Shown here piece by piece: positions 45,296-53,016 of a stretch of 64,000 bases of DNA; positions within the stretch are counted from its first letter, which is position 1, and the number at the start of each line of letters is the position of its first letter. Both the position numbers and the translations under genes were made by a program. Source of the stretch: Saccharopolyspora erythraea NRRL 2338 (lineage in GTDB: Bacteria > Actinomycetota > Actinomycetes > Mycobacteriales > Pseudonocardiaceae); the NCBI RefSeq assembly GCF_000062885.1, contig NC_009142.1, forward strand, positions 3,833,584-3,897,583, written 5' to 3'. The notes below the pieces were generated by a model. The model had not been told where the DNA came from. It did not search any database and worked only from the letters and a program-made list of their open reading frames with translations.

Positions 45296-46278
45296 GCGGA
45301 CCAGTCGGAGAGGTCGATCCAGGACTTGCCGGGGATCTCGCGCGCCGCCGCGAGCGCCTCGTCGGCGCGCGCGGGCGTGGCGCGGGAGCGCAGGATCCGC
45401 TCGGGCGCCAGGTCGAGGTCTCCCAGCGCGGTCCTGGTGTGGTCGAAGTCGACGGGGTGGTCGTAGATCAGCGCGCCCAGCAACGTGAGCTGGCGCTGCA
45501 CGATGTCCTGCGTGACCACCGAGAACGGCGCCGTGTTCTGCCCGACCAGCGAGACCACGGCGGTCTTGTCCGCGGCGCGCAGCGCGTCGTGGAAACCCGG
45601 CTCCACGCCGGAGGACTCGAAGACGTAGGAGTAGCGGCGGTCGGTGTCGTCGGCGGGCTTCGCACCGAGGGACACCGCGAGCGCGAGCCGGCCGGGTTGG
45701 GGTTCGCTGACCACCGGCGTGATCCCGGCCGCCAGCAGGCTCAGGCAGATGAGCAGCCCCTGGGACCCGGCGCCGACCACCAGGCAGCTCTCGCCGGCCC
45801 GCACGCCGGAGCGGCGCACGACGCCCTGGGCGACGGCCAGCGGTTCGAAGCACACCAGGCGTTCGACGGGCCACTGCTCGGGCACGGGCCAGGCGAACCG
45901 GGCCGGGACCGCGGCGAACTGCGACAGCAGCCCGGGGCGGTTGATGCCGACGATCCCGCGGCGCTCGCACTGCGCCGTGCGACCCCGGCGGCACCACTGG
46001 CAGAGCAGGCAGCAGTAGTTCGGCTCGATCACGACCAGCTCGCCGACGGACCGGTCGGTGACGGCGGGGCCCACTTCCACGATCCGGCCGCACCCCTCGT
46101 GGCCGATGATCCAGGGCATGGCGGCCGGCTCGCGTTTTCCGTCGTACACCGACAGGTCCGAGCCGCACAGGCCCACGCCGAGCATCTCGACGACCACGTC
46201 GTGCTCGCCGGGCTCCGGGTCGGGCCAGCCGTCCACCTGCTCGAGGTGCAGGGCCGAGGTCAGGGTGAGTGCCTTCAT
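45292..46278 (-). CDS. Zinc-dependent medium-chain alcohol/polyol dehydrogenase
   Basis: Seen: 328 residues from ATG at 46278. Catalytic-zinc text is GVGLCGSDLSVYDG and IGHEGCGRIVEVG. The structural-zinc loop reads CCLLCQWCRRGRTAQCERRG. The Rossmann motif is VVGAGSQGLLICLSLLAAG. It resembles sorbitol, threonine and other polyol dehydrogenases. Context: its stop overlaps the TIM-barrel start, so the two act together. Upstream lie five boxes of the IclR type. Inferred: oxidises a hydroxyl of a cyclic or polyol substrate, possibly quinate or shikimate, before the TIM-barrel step. Substrate not fixed. Confidence 0.88.
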   Translation of the reverse strand: MKALTLTSALHLEQVDGWPDPEPGEHDVVVEMLGVGLCGSDLSVYDGKREPAAMPWIIGHEGCGRIVEVGPAVTDRSVGELVVIEPNYCCLLCQWCRRGRTAQCERRGIVGINRPGLLSQFAAVPARFAWPVPEQWPVERLVCFEPLAVAQGVVRRSGVRAGESCLVVGAGSQGLLICLSLLAAGITPVVSEPQPGRLALAVSLGAKPADDTDRRYSYVFESSGVEPGFHDALRAADKTAVVSLVGQNTAPFSVVTQDIVQRQLTLLGALIYDHPVDFDHTRTALGDLDLAPERILRSRATPARADEALAAAREIPGKSWIDLSDWSA

Positions 46279-46639
46279 CGCCACGCTCCGCGCGGTCGCG
46301 CGTACGCCTCGGGTCGAAGGTAGCCGTGCGAACCGGACACCGTCATCGCCACTCCCGTCGTAACGCGATACGAACATAGTTTCATCATGCGAACAAGACG
46401 TTAGCCGTCCTCAATGATGACGTCAATGCGCGACCTACGTGCGAGTACGTTCGGAAACGCGGAGCCGCGGCCGACGATCGGCGACTCGCCCAGGTATGTG
46501 CGCTATGCGAACGAGCTATCGGAGATGCGAACGCGCGTGCAGAGGCATGCCTGTGACCGGGGTCGCCGGAGCGGGAAGCCGCCATTGCGCGGGATGCAGC
46601 CGGCACGTCGCCGGAAGTACTCGGGTGCGTCCGAGAGGG
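46279..46639. promoter_or_regulatory. 361-bp gene-free region with five IclR-type boxes
   Basis: No coding is seen. GTGCGAAC at 46326, ATACGAAC at 46368, ATGCGAAC at 46387, 46505 and 46525, all in one orientation. Spacing within pairs is 19-20 bp (two helical turns), as in three-repeat operators of PcaU/PobR-type IclR activators. The first three lie 45-115 bp before the dehydrogenase start. Confidence 0.55.
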
Positions 46640-47125
46640 TCAGATGTAGCTCGGTGCCGGCAGGTCGTGGTGCGGCAGCCCGAGGACCGCGATCGCCGCC
46701 GCTGCCGCCGCCGACGCCTGCTTGCGGCCGCTGACGCCCCAGTTGAGCAGCTCGCCTGCCCGGCCGGGCGGAACCAGCAGGCGCCGGTAGGTGCGGCCGT
46801 TGTCCGGGTCCGGTGCGGGCGGGTAGACCTTGGCCAGCGACGCGACCATCCGGACCTGCGCGTAGGGGGCGATGCCGTCGTCGACCCGCTGGTATCCGAG
46901 GTAGTGCGGCTCGGAGATGTCGGCGGTGACCTCCTCGTAGGTCTCGCGGCGCAGGATGTCGGCGTAGGTGCTCTCACCGGGTTCGGGACGGCCGCCGGGC
47001 AGAGAGTGCTTCGCGCCGTCGACGCGGATCAGCACGCGCCCGTCCGAGGCGAACAGGAACCCGTAGACCTGGCGCACGGGGAGGCCGTCCGGCACGGAGT
47101 GGGTGAACCACCGGAACCTGGCCAT
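46640..47125 (-). CDS. Nudix hydrolase
   Basis: Seen: 161 residues from ATG at 47125, with AAGGAG upstream. The Nudix box is GGRPEPGESTYADILRRETYEEV (about residues 43-65), close to the G-x5-E-x7-RE-x-x-EE pattern. The start MARFRWFTHSVPDGLPVRQVYGFLF and a C-terminal helix follow. Known: Nudix enzymes split nucleoside diphosphates linked to other groups. Context: single gene, 40 bp downstream of nothing related. The substrate is not predictable from the box. Confidence 0.85.
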   Translation of the reverse strand: MARFRWFTHSVPDGLPVRQVYGFLFASDGRVLIRVDGAKHSLPGGRPEPGESTYADILRRETYEEVTADISEPHYLGYQRVDDGIAPYAQVRMVASLAKVYPPAPDPDNGRTYRRLLVPPGRAGELLNWGVSGRKQASAAAAAAIAVLGLPHHDLPAPSYI

Positions 47126-47246
47126 AGTGCACTCCTTCCGTGGGCTGCGCGACCGATCACATTAACGGATTTCCCGGTGGCGCAGGGTGATCGCCGCGCG
47201 TCGCCGGTGGGCGTCGTCCGCTTCCGGAACGCCGTCGCCGCCGGGC

Positions 47247-48362
47247 TCAGGTGAGGCGGCGGGCCCCGAGCGCGGGTGCCGGACGCTCCGTCCGGCTGGC
47301 GACGTCCACGGGTCCCTGGTCGAGGGTGATGGCCTGCAGCGCGTCGAGGACCTCGCACACGTGGTAGGCGAACTCGCCGCTGGTGCGGTGGTCGTCGCCT
47401 TCGAGGTGTGCGGCCAGGTCGGCCACGCCCAGCGCGCGGAACGGCTTGGGCGGCTCGGGGGTGGTGCGCTCGATCACCGGGGGTAGCTGAGACCAGGCGT
47501 CGTCGGTGCGGCGCCTGATGCGCACCGGGCGGTCGAAGGTGTTGGGGTCGGGCAGCTGCAGGGTGCCCTCGGTGCCGTAGATCTCCAGGTGCGGCAGCTC
47601 GGTGTCCCAGACGTCGAAGCTGTACATCATCGTCACCAATGCACCCGACTCGAACCGCAGCACACCGGTGGCGTGGGAGGGGACCTCGACGCGGATGCGT
47701 TCGACGCGGCGTTGTGGTGCCGTCACGTCGATCTCGCCCTCGGCGGTGAGCGTGGCTCCGGCGACCTGGCCGACCGGGCCGAGCAGGTTGACCAGCGCGG
47801 CGACGTGGTAGGGACCCCAGTCCAGCACCGGGCCGCCACCTGTCTGGAACAGGAACGACGGGTCGGGGTGCCACGTCTGGGCCTTCGAAGACCGGACGAA
47901 CGAGGTGCCCGCGAACGGCCGGCCGATCAGCCCGGCGTCGATGGCGGCGCGCGCGGTCTGCCCGGCGGTGCCGAGGAAGGTGTCCGGTGCCGACCCGAGC
48001 ACGCGCCCGGTCTCCTTCGCGGTCGCGAGGTTGTCCAGCGCTTCCCGCATGGTCGCCGCGAGCGGCTTCTCGACGTAGACGTGCTTGCCTGCGCGTAGCG
48101 CGGCGTCGGTGAGCCGGGCGTGCGCGGACGGCGGGGTGATGTTGACGACGACGTCGACCTCGTCGTCGGCGAGCAGCTCCTCACCGGTGCCCCACGCGGG
48201 GATGCGCCACTGCCGCGCGGCGTCGCGCGCGCGGTCCTGGTCGAGGTCGGCGATGCGCACGACCGGCAGGTGGGGGAACAGCGAGAGTCCTCGCGCGTAC
48301 GCCCCGAAAATGGTCCCGGTTCCGAGGATTCCGATGTTCAGCCGCTCGCGGGCCTGGCTCAT
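47247..48362 (-). CDS. Gfo/Idh/MocA-family oxidoreductase
   Basis: Seen: 371 residues from ATG at 48362, with GGGAG upstream. The N-terminal Rossmann fold has NIGILGTGTIFGAYARGL and VRIADLDQDRAR. EKPLAATMREAL is the family Glu-Lys-Pro motif (about 100). A C-terminal dimerisation domain has DWGPYHVAALVNLLGPV, including the conserved D-x3-H. Known: NAD(P)-dependent oxidation of sugars or inositols. Context: single gene upstream of the Nudix gene. Inferred: sugar or polyol dehydrogenase; substrate unknown. Confidence 0.9.
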   Translation of the reverse strand: MSQARERLNIGILGTGTIFGAYARGLSLFPHLPVVRIADLDQDRARDAARQWRIPAWGTGEELLADDEVDVVVNITPPSAHARLTDAALRAGKHVYVEKPLAATMREALDNLATAKETGRVLGSAPDTFLGTAGQTARAAIDAGLIGRPFAGTSFVRSSKAQTWHPDPSFLFQTGGGPVLDWGPYHVAALVNLLGPVGQVAGATLTAEGEIDVTAPQRRVERIRVEVPSHATGVLRFESGALVTMMYSFDVWDTELPHLEIYGTEGTLQLPDPNTFDRPVRIRRRTDDAWSQLPPVIERTTPEPPKPFRALGVADLAAHLEGDDHRTSGEFAYHVCEVLDALQAITLDQGPVDVASRTERPAPALGARRLT

Positions 48363-48622
48363 CGCGTCTCCCACCTGAAGCATCCGTGCCGTTTCCCGTT
48401 GTGGCGGCGCGGAATTCGGGCGTGAGACGAAAGAATCGTGATCGGCGTTCCGGAACGGTGTCAAGGTCGGCGCCCGACATGCGCGCGAATGCAGCAATGC
48501 CGGGACGGAGCAGGCCCGCGATCTTGTCCGCCGCGACGGCAGCGGTTACGTTCGATGCCGCGGCGCCGGGCGTGAGACACCCGCGGCGCGTTCGGCGGGC
48601 GCCGCCGGTCGGGTGGAGGCGG

Positions 48623-48790
48623 TCAGCCGAGCAGCCACATGAAGAACTGCGCGACCCTGCTCACCCTGCGCACCCGCACGTCGCCCTCCACGCCGTGGAT
48701 CTCCCACTGCTGGCCGCACTGGTCGCAGCGCCACAGGCCGATCCGCGATGTGTCGGGGTCGCACGGATGCCCCCGCCGGCCTTTTCGCAT
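48623..48790 (-). CDS. Small zinc-ribbon-like protein
   Basis: Seen: 55 residues from ATG at 48790, with GAGGAGGG 8 bases upstream. It has HPCDPD, then WRCDQCGQQWEIHG, so three cysteines and a histidine could bind one zinc. The tail VRVRRVSRVAQFFMWLLG is hydrophobic and could touch the membrane. No named family; small ribbon proteins of this type occur in actinomycetes. Divergent from the small gene at 48966, with 175 bp between. Confidence 0.65.
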   Translation of the reverse strand: MRKGRRGHPCDPDTSRIGLWRCDQCGQQWEIHGVEGDVRVRRVSRVAQFFMWLLG

Positions 48791-48965
48791 ACCGCGCCCT
48801 CCTCGGGGTCGAGCGGGGGATGTTCCCACCTTCTCGATCAGACCACAGCCCCGCCGTGCGGGGAAGGTGATCTCCGAGTGACCGGACTCGTGACTTTAGG
48901 CCTTACCGAACACACGTCCCAAGTTCGTACTGTCGCCTGGGTGACTGAACGAAAGGGGCAGCCGG

Positions 48966-49145
48966 ATGGGACCGAGTACGCTGCGTGAGCTCGCTGAACA
49001 GATGCGCCTCCGCTGGGAGGAGTTGATGGTGCTGAGCGCGGGCCCGGACATGTACGGCAGCGAGATCCTGGACGGCCAGCTCGTCGAGCTCGAGATGTGG
49101 ATGAGCAGGATCGGGCGCATGGGCGAAGTCGAGCGGGCCGCGTGA
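48966..49145 (+). CDS. Very small protein, 59 residues
   Basis: Seen: ATG at 48966 with AAAGGGG upstream and a stop at 49145. MGPSTLRELAEQMRLRWEEL and a following DMYGSEILDGQLVELEMWMSRIGRMG form two helices with charged and aromatic faces. G/C at third positions is high. No family recognised and no cysteines. The -35/-10 region may lie at 48890-48945 (TTAGGCC and GTACTGT). It overlaps no other plausible gene. Moderate confidence that it is expressed. Confidence 0.55.
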   Translation: MGPSTLRELAEQMRLRWEELMVLSAGPDMYGSEILDGQLVELEMWMSRIGRMGEVERAA

Positions 49146-49172
49146 GGCGGTCCGCGACCACGGGGGTGCGGA

Positions 49173-50687
49173 TCAGCTGACCGCGGGACCGCTCCCGCGG
49201 CGCTCACCGGAACGGTAGGCGCACGTGCACGGATCCTGGCACGCGTGGTTCAGCCCCGGCACCGGCATGTTCTCGACCCGCCGCGCGCGGTCGATCGTGA
49301 ACCAGGCCAGGACACCGCCCAGCGCGCACAGGGCGGACGAGATCAGCATGGCCCGCCCGAAGCCCGCGCCCAGCGGTGCGCCCGCGCCGGTGTGCGTGAG
49401 CCCGGCGACCAGGGGCAGCACCGCGATCGCCAGCAGGCCCGCGACCCTGGACACCGCGTTGTTCACGCCGGACGCGGTACCGCCGTGGTGCTCGTCGACC
49501 GCGCCGAGGACCGCCGAGGTCAGGGGCGCGACCGTGATCGCCAGCCCGAGGCCGAACACGCCGACTCCGGGCAGCACCCCGCCGGGATAGGTGCTTCCCG
49601 GCACCGCCAGCGTCATCAGGGCCAGCCCCGCCGCGCACACCAGCGGGCCCGCGGTCATCGGCAGCCGGGGTCCGGTGCGCTGCGCCAGCGCACCCATCCT
49701 GCCGGAGAGCAGCAGCATGATGATGGTGATCGGCAGGGTCGCGATCCCGGCCTGCAGCGCGTCGTAGCCCAGCGTCTGCTGGAGCTGGAGCGACAGCAGG
49801 AACAGCGCACCGCTGAGCGCGGAGTAGACGGTGAAGGTGACCAGGTTCGCCCCGGCGAACTGCCGCGAGCCGAACAGCGACAGCGGCATCAGGGGCTCCG
49901 CCTTGCGGGACTCGATCACCGGGAAGGTCACCAGGCACGCCACTCCGACGACCGCCGCGGCCGCGGTGACGCCGTTCCAGCCGCGGACCGGGACCTCGAT
50001 CAGCGCGTAGACGGTGCCCGCCAGGCCCGCGGTCACCGCCGCCGCACCGGCGATGTCCGGCTTCCCGGACATGTCGGGGTTGCGGCTCTCCGGCACCCGG
50101 CGTGTGGTCACCAGCAGCGCCAACGCCGCCAGCGGGACGTTGATGTAGAACACCCAGCGCCAGGAGACGGCGTCCACCAGCCAGCCCCCGACGAACGGGC
50201 CGATCGCCGAGGAGACACCGGTCAACCCGGCCCAGGTGCCCACCGCCCGGCCGCGGTCCTCGCGGCGGATCGAGGCGTTGATCAGCGCCAGGCTCCCGGG
50301 GATCAGCAGCGCCCCGCCGATGCCCTGCACCAGGCGGGCGGCGATCAGGGCGCCGCCGGTCGGCGCGAGCCCGCAGGCCAGCGAGGCCAGCGTGAAGACC
50401 ACCAGCCCGATGTTGAACACCACCCTGCGCCCGTAGCGGTCGCCGAGCGCACCGCCGAGCAACAGCAGAGCGCTGAGCGTGAGCAGGTAAGCGTCGAGCA
50501 CCCACTGCAGGACGGAGAAGTCGCCGCCGACGTCACGACCGATGGCGGGCAGCGCGACGTTGACAACCGAACCGTCGAGGAAGGCCACGCCAGAGCCCAG
50601 GATGGTCGCCACGATGACCCAGCGCCCCTGTGGTGAGCGCAACGCCACCGCGGCCCCCGTCGCCGCCCGCGGCAAGTCGGATGCCAT
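49173..50687 (-). CDS. MFS drug-efflux transporter, DHA2 (EmrB/QacA) family
   Basis: Seen: 504 residues from ATG at 50687 with about 14 hydrophobic segments. Marks are ILGSGVAFLDGSVVNVALPAIGRDVG, motif A GDRYGRRVVFNIGL, motif C-type GPFVGGWLVDAVSWRWVFYINVPLA and a C-terminal Cys-containing tail (CQDPCTCAYRSGERRG). Known: proton-driven export of drugs or natural products. Context: 40 bp upstream of P450 in reverse order, same strand. Inferred: could export a product of the P450/hydrolase pair, but nothing proves it. Confidence 0.93.
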   Translation of the reverse strand: MASDLPRAATGAAVALRSPQGRWVIVATILGSGVAFLDGSVVNVALPAIGRDVGGDFSVLQWVLDAYLLTLSALLLLGGALGDRYGRRVVFNIGLVVFTLASLACGLAPTGGALIAARLVQGIGGALLIPGSLALINASIRREDRGRAVGTWAGLTGVSSAIGPFVGGWLVDAVSWRWVFYINVPLAALALLVTTRRVPESRNPDMSGKPDIAGAAAVTAGLAGTVYALIEVPVRGWNGVTAAAAVVGVACLVTFPVIESRKAEPLMPLSLFGSRQFAGANLVTFTVYSALSGALFLLSLQLQQTLGYDALQAGIATLPITIIMLLLSGRMGALAQRTGPRLPMTAGPLVCAAGLALMTLAVPGSTYPGGVLPGVGVFGLGLAITVAPLTSAVLGAVDEHHGGTASGVNNAVSRVAGLLAIAVLPLVAGLTHTGAGAPLGAGFGRAMLISSALCALGGVLAWFTIDRARRVENMPVPGLNHACQDPCTCAYRSGERRGSGPAVS

Positions 50688-50728
50688 CCGTCGAGGATAG
50701 GGGTGCCCGCCGCGGGCGGCGGTGCCGA

Positions 50729-51991
50729 TCAGCGCGGGCGGACCGCGGTGAACGCCACCGGCAGGTGCTTGATGCCGTTGATGAAGTTCGACACCAGGTG
50801 GCGCACCGGTCCGGTCACGTGCAGGTCGCGCAACCGCCACAGGGCCTCGGAGTAGAACGCCCGCAGTTGCAGCCGGGCGAAGTGGGCGCCGAGGCACACG
50901 TGCGGTCCGGTGCCGAACGAGAGCTGTTCGTTCGGGTCGCGCCGGATGTCGAAGCGCAGCGGGTCGTCGAAGCGCGCCGGGTCGAAGTTGGCCGAGCAGT
51001 GGAACACCACGACCTTGGCGCCCACCGGGATCGCCTGCCCGGCCAGTTCGACGTCGGTGGTGGCGGTGCGGCGGAAGCTGAGCACCGGCGGGTGGTAGCG
51101 CAGCGTCTCCTCGATGGCCCGATCGAGCAGCTCCGGCGACTCCAGCAGCAGCCGGTGCTGGCCGGGGTGTTCGGCGAACGCGCGCAGCCCGCCGGGCAGC
51201 GCGCTGCGGACGGTGTCGTTGCCCGCGACCGACAGCAGGAAGAAGAACATCTCGAGCTCGGCGCCGGACAGGCGCCCGCCGTCGACCTCGGCGGTGGCCA
51301 GCGCGGTCATCAGGTCGTCGGCGGGGTGGCGGCGCTTGTGCGCGGCGAGTTCCTGGGCATAGCCGAACATGTCGGCGAGCATCGCCGGCGAGCGCGGGTT
51401 CAGCGGGCGGCCGTCGGCGTCGCGGACCACCTCGGAGTGCTCCGGGTCCTGGTATCCGATGATCCGGTTGGTCCACTCCAGCAGCATCCGCCGGTCCGCC
51501 TCCGGCACACCCATCAGGTCGGCCAGGTTCAGCAGCGGGAAGTCGTCGGTGAGATCCGGCGGCACGTCGCACCCGCCGCGCTCGGCCACCGCGTCGACCA
51601 GCCGCCGCGCCCTGGCGGCCACCTCGGCCCGGAACCGCTCGACGCGGCGAGGCGTGAACGCCCGGCTGACGATGCGGCGCAGTTTGCCGTGTTCGGGCGG
51701 ATCGAGGTTGAGCATCATCCGCCGGATGAACGGCAGGTCCGCGGGCGCGGGGTCGCGGATCTGGGTCGCACCGAGCCACGACGAGAACTCGCCGGGCGAA
51801 CGCAGCACCCGGACCACGTCGTCGTACCCGGTCACAGCCCAGAAACCGGGCCCGGCGGGCCAGTCGCCGACCGCGTGCTCGGGCTGCCAGCTCACCGGCG
51901 CGTTCGCGCGCAACCAGGCGAAGTCGGCGTGCGGGATGCCCGAGGAGTACCGGCGCGGGTCGAAGACGTCGGGGACCCCGGTCGCGGTCAC
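50729..51991 (-). CDS. Cytochrome P450
   Basis: Seen: 420 residues from GTG at 51991, whose GTGA overlaps the hydrolase stop. Heme-binding FGTGPHVCLGAHFARLQLR (Cys about residue 362), the ExxR motif EETLRYHPPV, and the I-helix SVAGNDTVRSAL, which has Asn-Asp in place of the more usual Gly-Glu/Asp-Thr. LNLDPPEHGKLRRIVSRAFTPRRV is near the CYP124/125/142 pattern. Known: those hydroxylate sterol or branched lipid chains. Context: coupled to an alpha/beta hydrolase. No ferredoxin gene is adjacent. Inferred: lipid or terpenoid hydroxylase. Confidence 0.93.
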   Translation of the reverse strand: MTATGVPDVFDPRRYSSGIPHADFAWLRANAPVSWQPEHAVGDWPAGPGFWAVTGYDDVVRVLRSPGEFSSWLGATQIRDPAPADLPFIRRMMLNLDPPEHGKLRRIVSRAFTPRRVERFRAEVAARARRLVDAVAERGGCDVPPDLTDDFPLLNLADLMGVPEADRRMLLEWTNRIIGYQDPEHSEVVRDADGRPLNPRSPAMLADMFGYAQELAAHKRRHPADDLMTALATAEVDGGRLSGAELEMFFFLLSVAGNDTVRSALPGGLRAFAEHPGQHRLLLESPELLDRAIEETLRYHPPVLSFRRTATTDVELAGQAIPVGAKVVVFHCSANFDPARFDDPLRFDIRRDPNEQLSFGTGPHVCLGAHFARLQLRAFYSEALWRLRDLHVTGPVRHLVSNFINGIKHLPVAFTAVRPR

Positions 51992-52752
51992 GACGACAGG
52001 AACGTCTCGATGCGGGCGACCAGCGCCAGCGGCACCTCGTCGGGCGCGTAGTGGCCCGCGTCGGCGTAGACCTCCAGCTCGGCGTTGGGGTACCACTGCA
52101 TCCAGGTCGCCTTCATCACCTCGGGCGTCAGCGACTTGTCGTGCGCACCGGCGCACACCAGGACCGGTGTCGGGTTGCCGTCGACCTCCTGGTGGATGTC
52201 GGTTCCCGACCAGGAGTCCAGGATCCTCCGGAACGCCCGGCTGTCGGTGTGCTCGACCGAGCGGCGCGTCATCGCGTCCAGCCAGGCGTCGGGCAGCCGG
52301 TTGCCGGAGGTGCTGTCGATGATCGCCCGGCGGTTCTGCGGGCGTTCGGCCGCACCGGCGAACAGTTCCCAGGTCTGCTCGTCGAACGGGACGCCGGAGG
52401 CGGGCACCGGGGAGATGCCGACCAGCCTGCGCACCCGTTCGGGGGCCTTGAGCAGGACGTGCTGGGCGATCATGCCGCCCATCGAGTGCCCCACGAGGGA
52501 GAACCGCTCCAGCCCGAGCGAGTCCGCGGTGGCCAGCAGGTCGTCGGCGGCCTCGCCGACGGTGTTCTCGCCCGCGACGTCGACGGCCTCGCCGTAACCG
52601 CGCAGGTCGACGAAGACGTAGGAGTGCGCCGACCGGTTGAGGTGGGCCTGCACCGAGGCGAAGCTGGTCCGGTCGCCAAACCAGCCGTGCACGACCAGCA
52701 CCGCATGGTCGCCGTTTCCGACGCGGTCGTGGGGGAGGACGTGCGCTGCCAT
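51988..52752 (-). CDS. Alpha/beta hydrolase
   Basis: Seen: 254 residues from ATG at 52752, with AAGGAG upstream. Catalytic triad: nucleophile Ser in VGHSMGGMI (about 97), Asp in CAGAHDKSL, His in ADAGHYAPDEVP. HGWFGDRTSF carries the oxyanion side. Known: esterases, lactonases and dienelactone-type enzymes share this. Context: directly coupled to the P450 gene, so the pair likely acts on one substrate. Not recognisably a chloroperoxidase or lipase subtype. Confidence 0.9.
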   Translation of the reverse strand: MAAHVLPHDRVGNGDHAVLVVHGWFGDRTSFASVQAHLNRSAHSYVFVDLRGYGEAVDVAGENTVGEAADDLLATADSLGLERFSLVGHSMGGMIAQHVLLKAPERVRRLVGISPVPASGVPFDEQTWELFAGAAERPQNRRAIIDSTSGNRLPDAWLDAMTRRSVEHTDSRAFRRILDSWSGTDIHQEVDGNPTPVLVCAGAHDKSLTPEVMKATWMQWYPNAELEVYADAGHYAPDEVPLALVARIETFLSS

Positions 52753-53016
52753 TCTCGGCTCCTTCGCGGGTCTCACGACGAGGTGTTCACACCTTGTCGC
52801 CCGGTTCACCGATCGTCAATGCCGCATAACGGTGATCCATAGTGGACTCGAAGTGGGGTTGCCGGATTTCACGTTCCCCCGCCACTGCCGCGATGGCAGG
52901 CGGGACGCGGTGCCGTGCGGGTTGGCGAGAAGTGGTCAGCGGGGTTCTCCGGCGGCGGACCGGTCGGACAGGGTGGTCTGGTCCTCTCGTAGAGCAACGG
53001 CCGACCCGAGGTGCAC

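Noticed and set aside
49204-50636. Long alternative frames on both strands within the DHA2 exporter gene
   Set aside because: They shadow the exporter, have no hydrophobic pattern of their own and lack domains.
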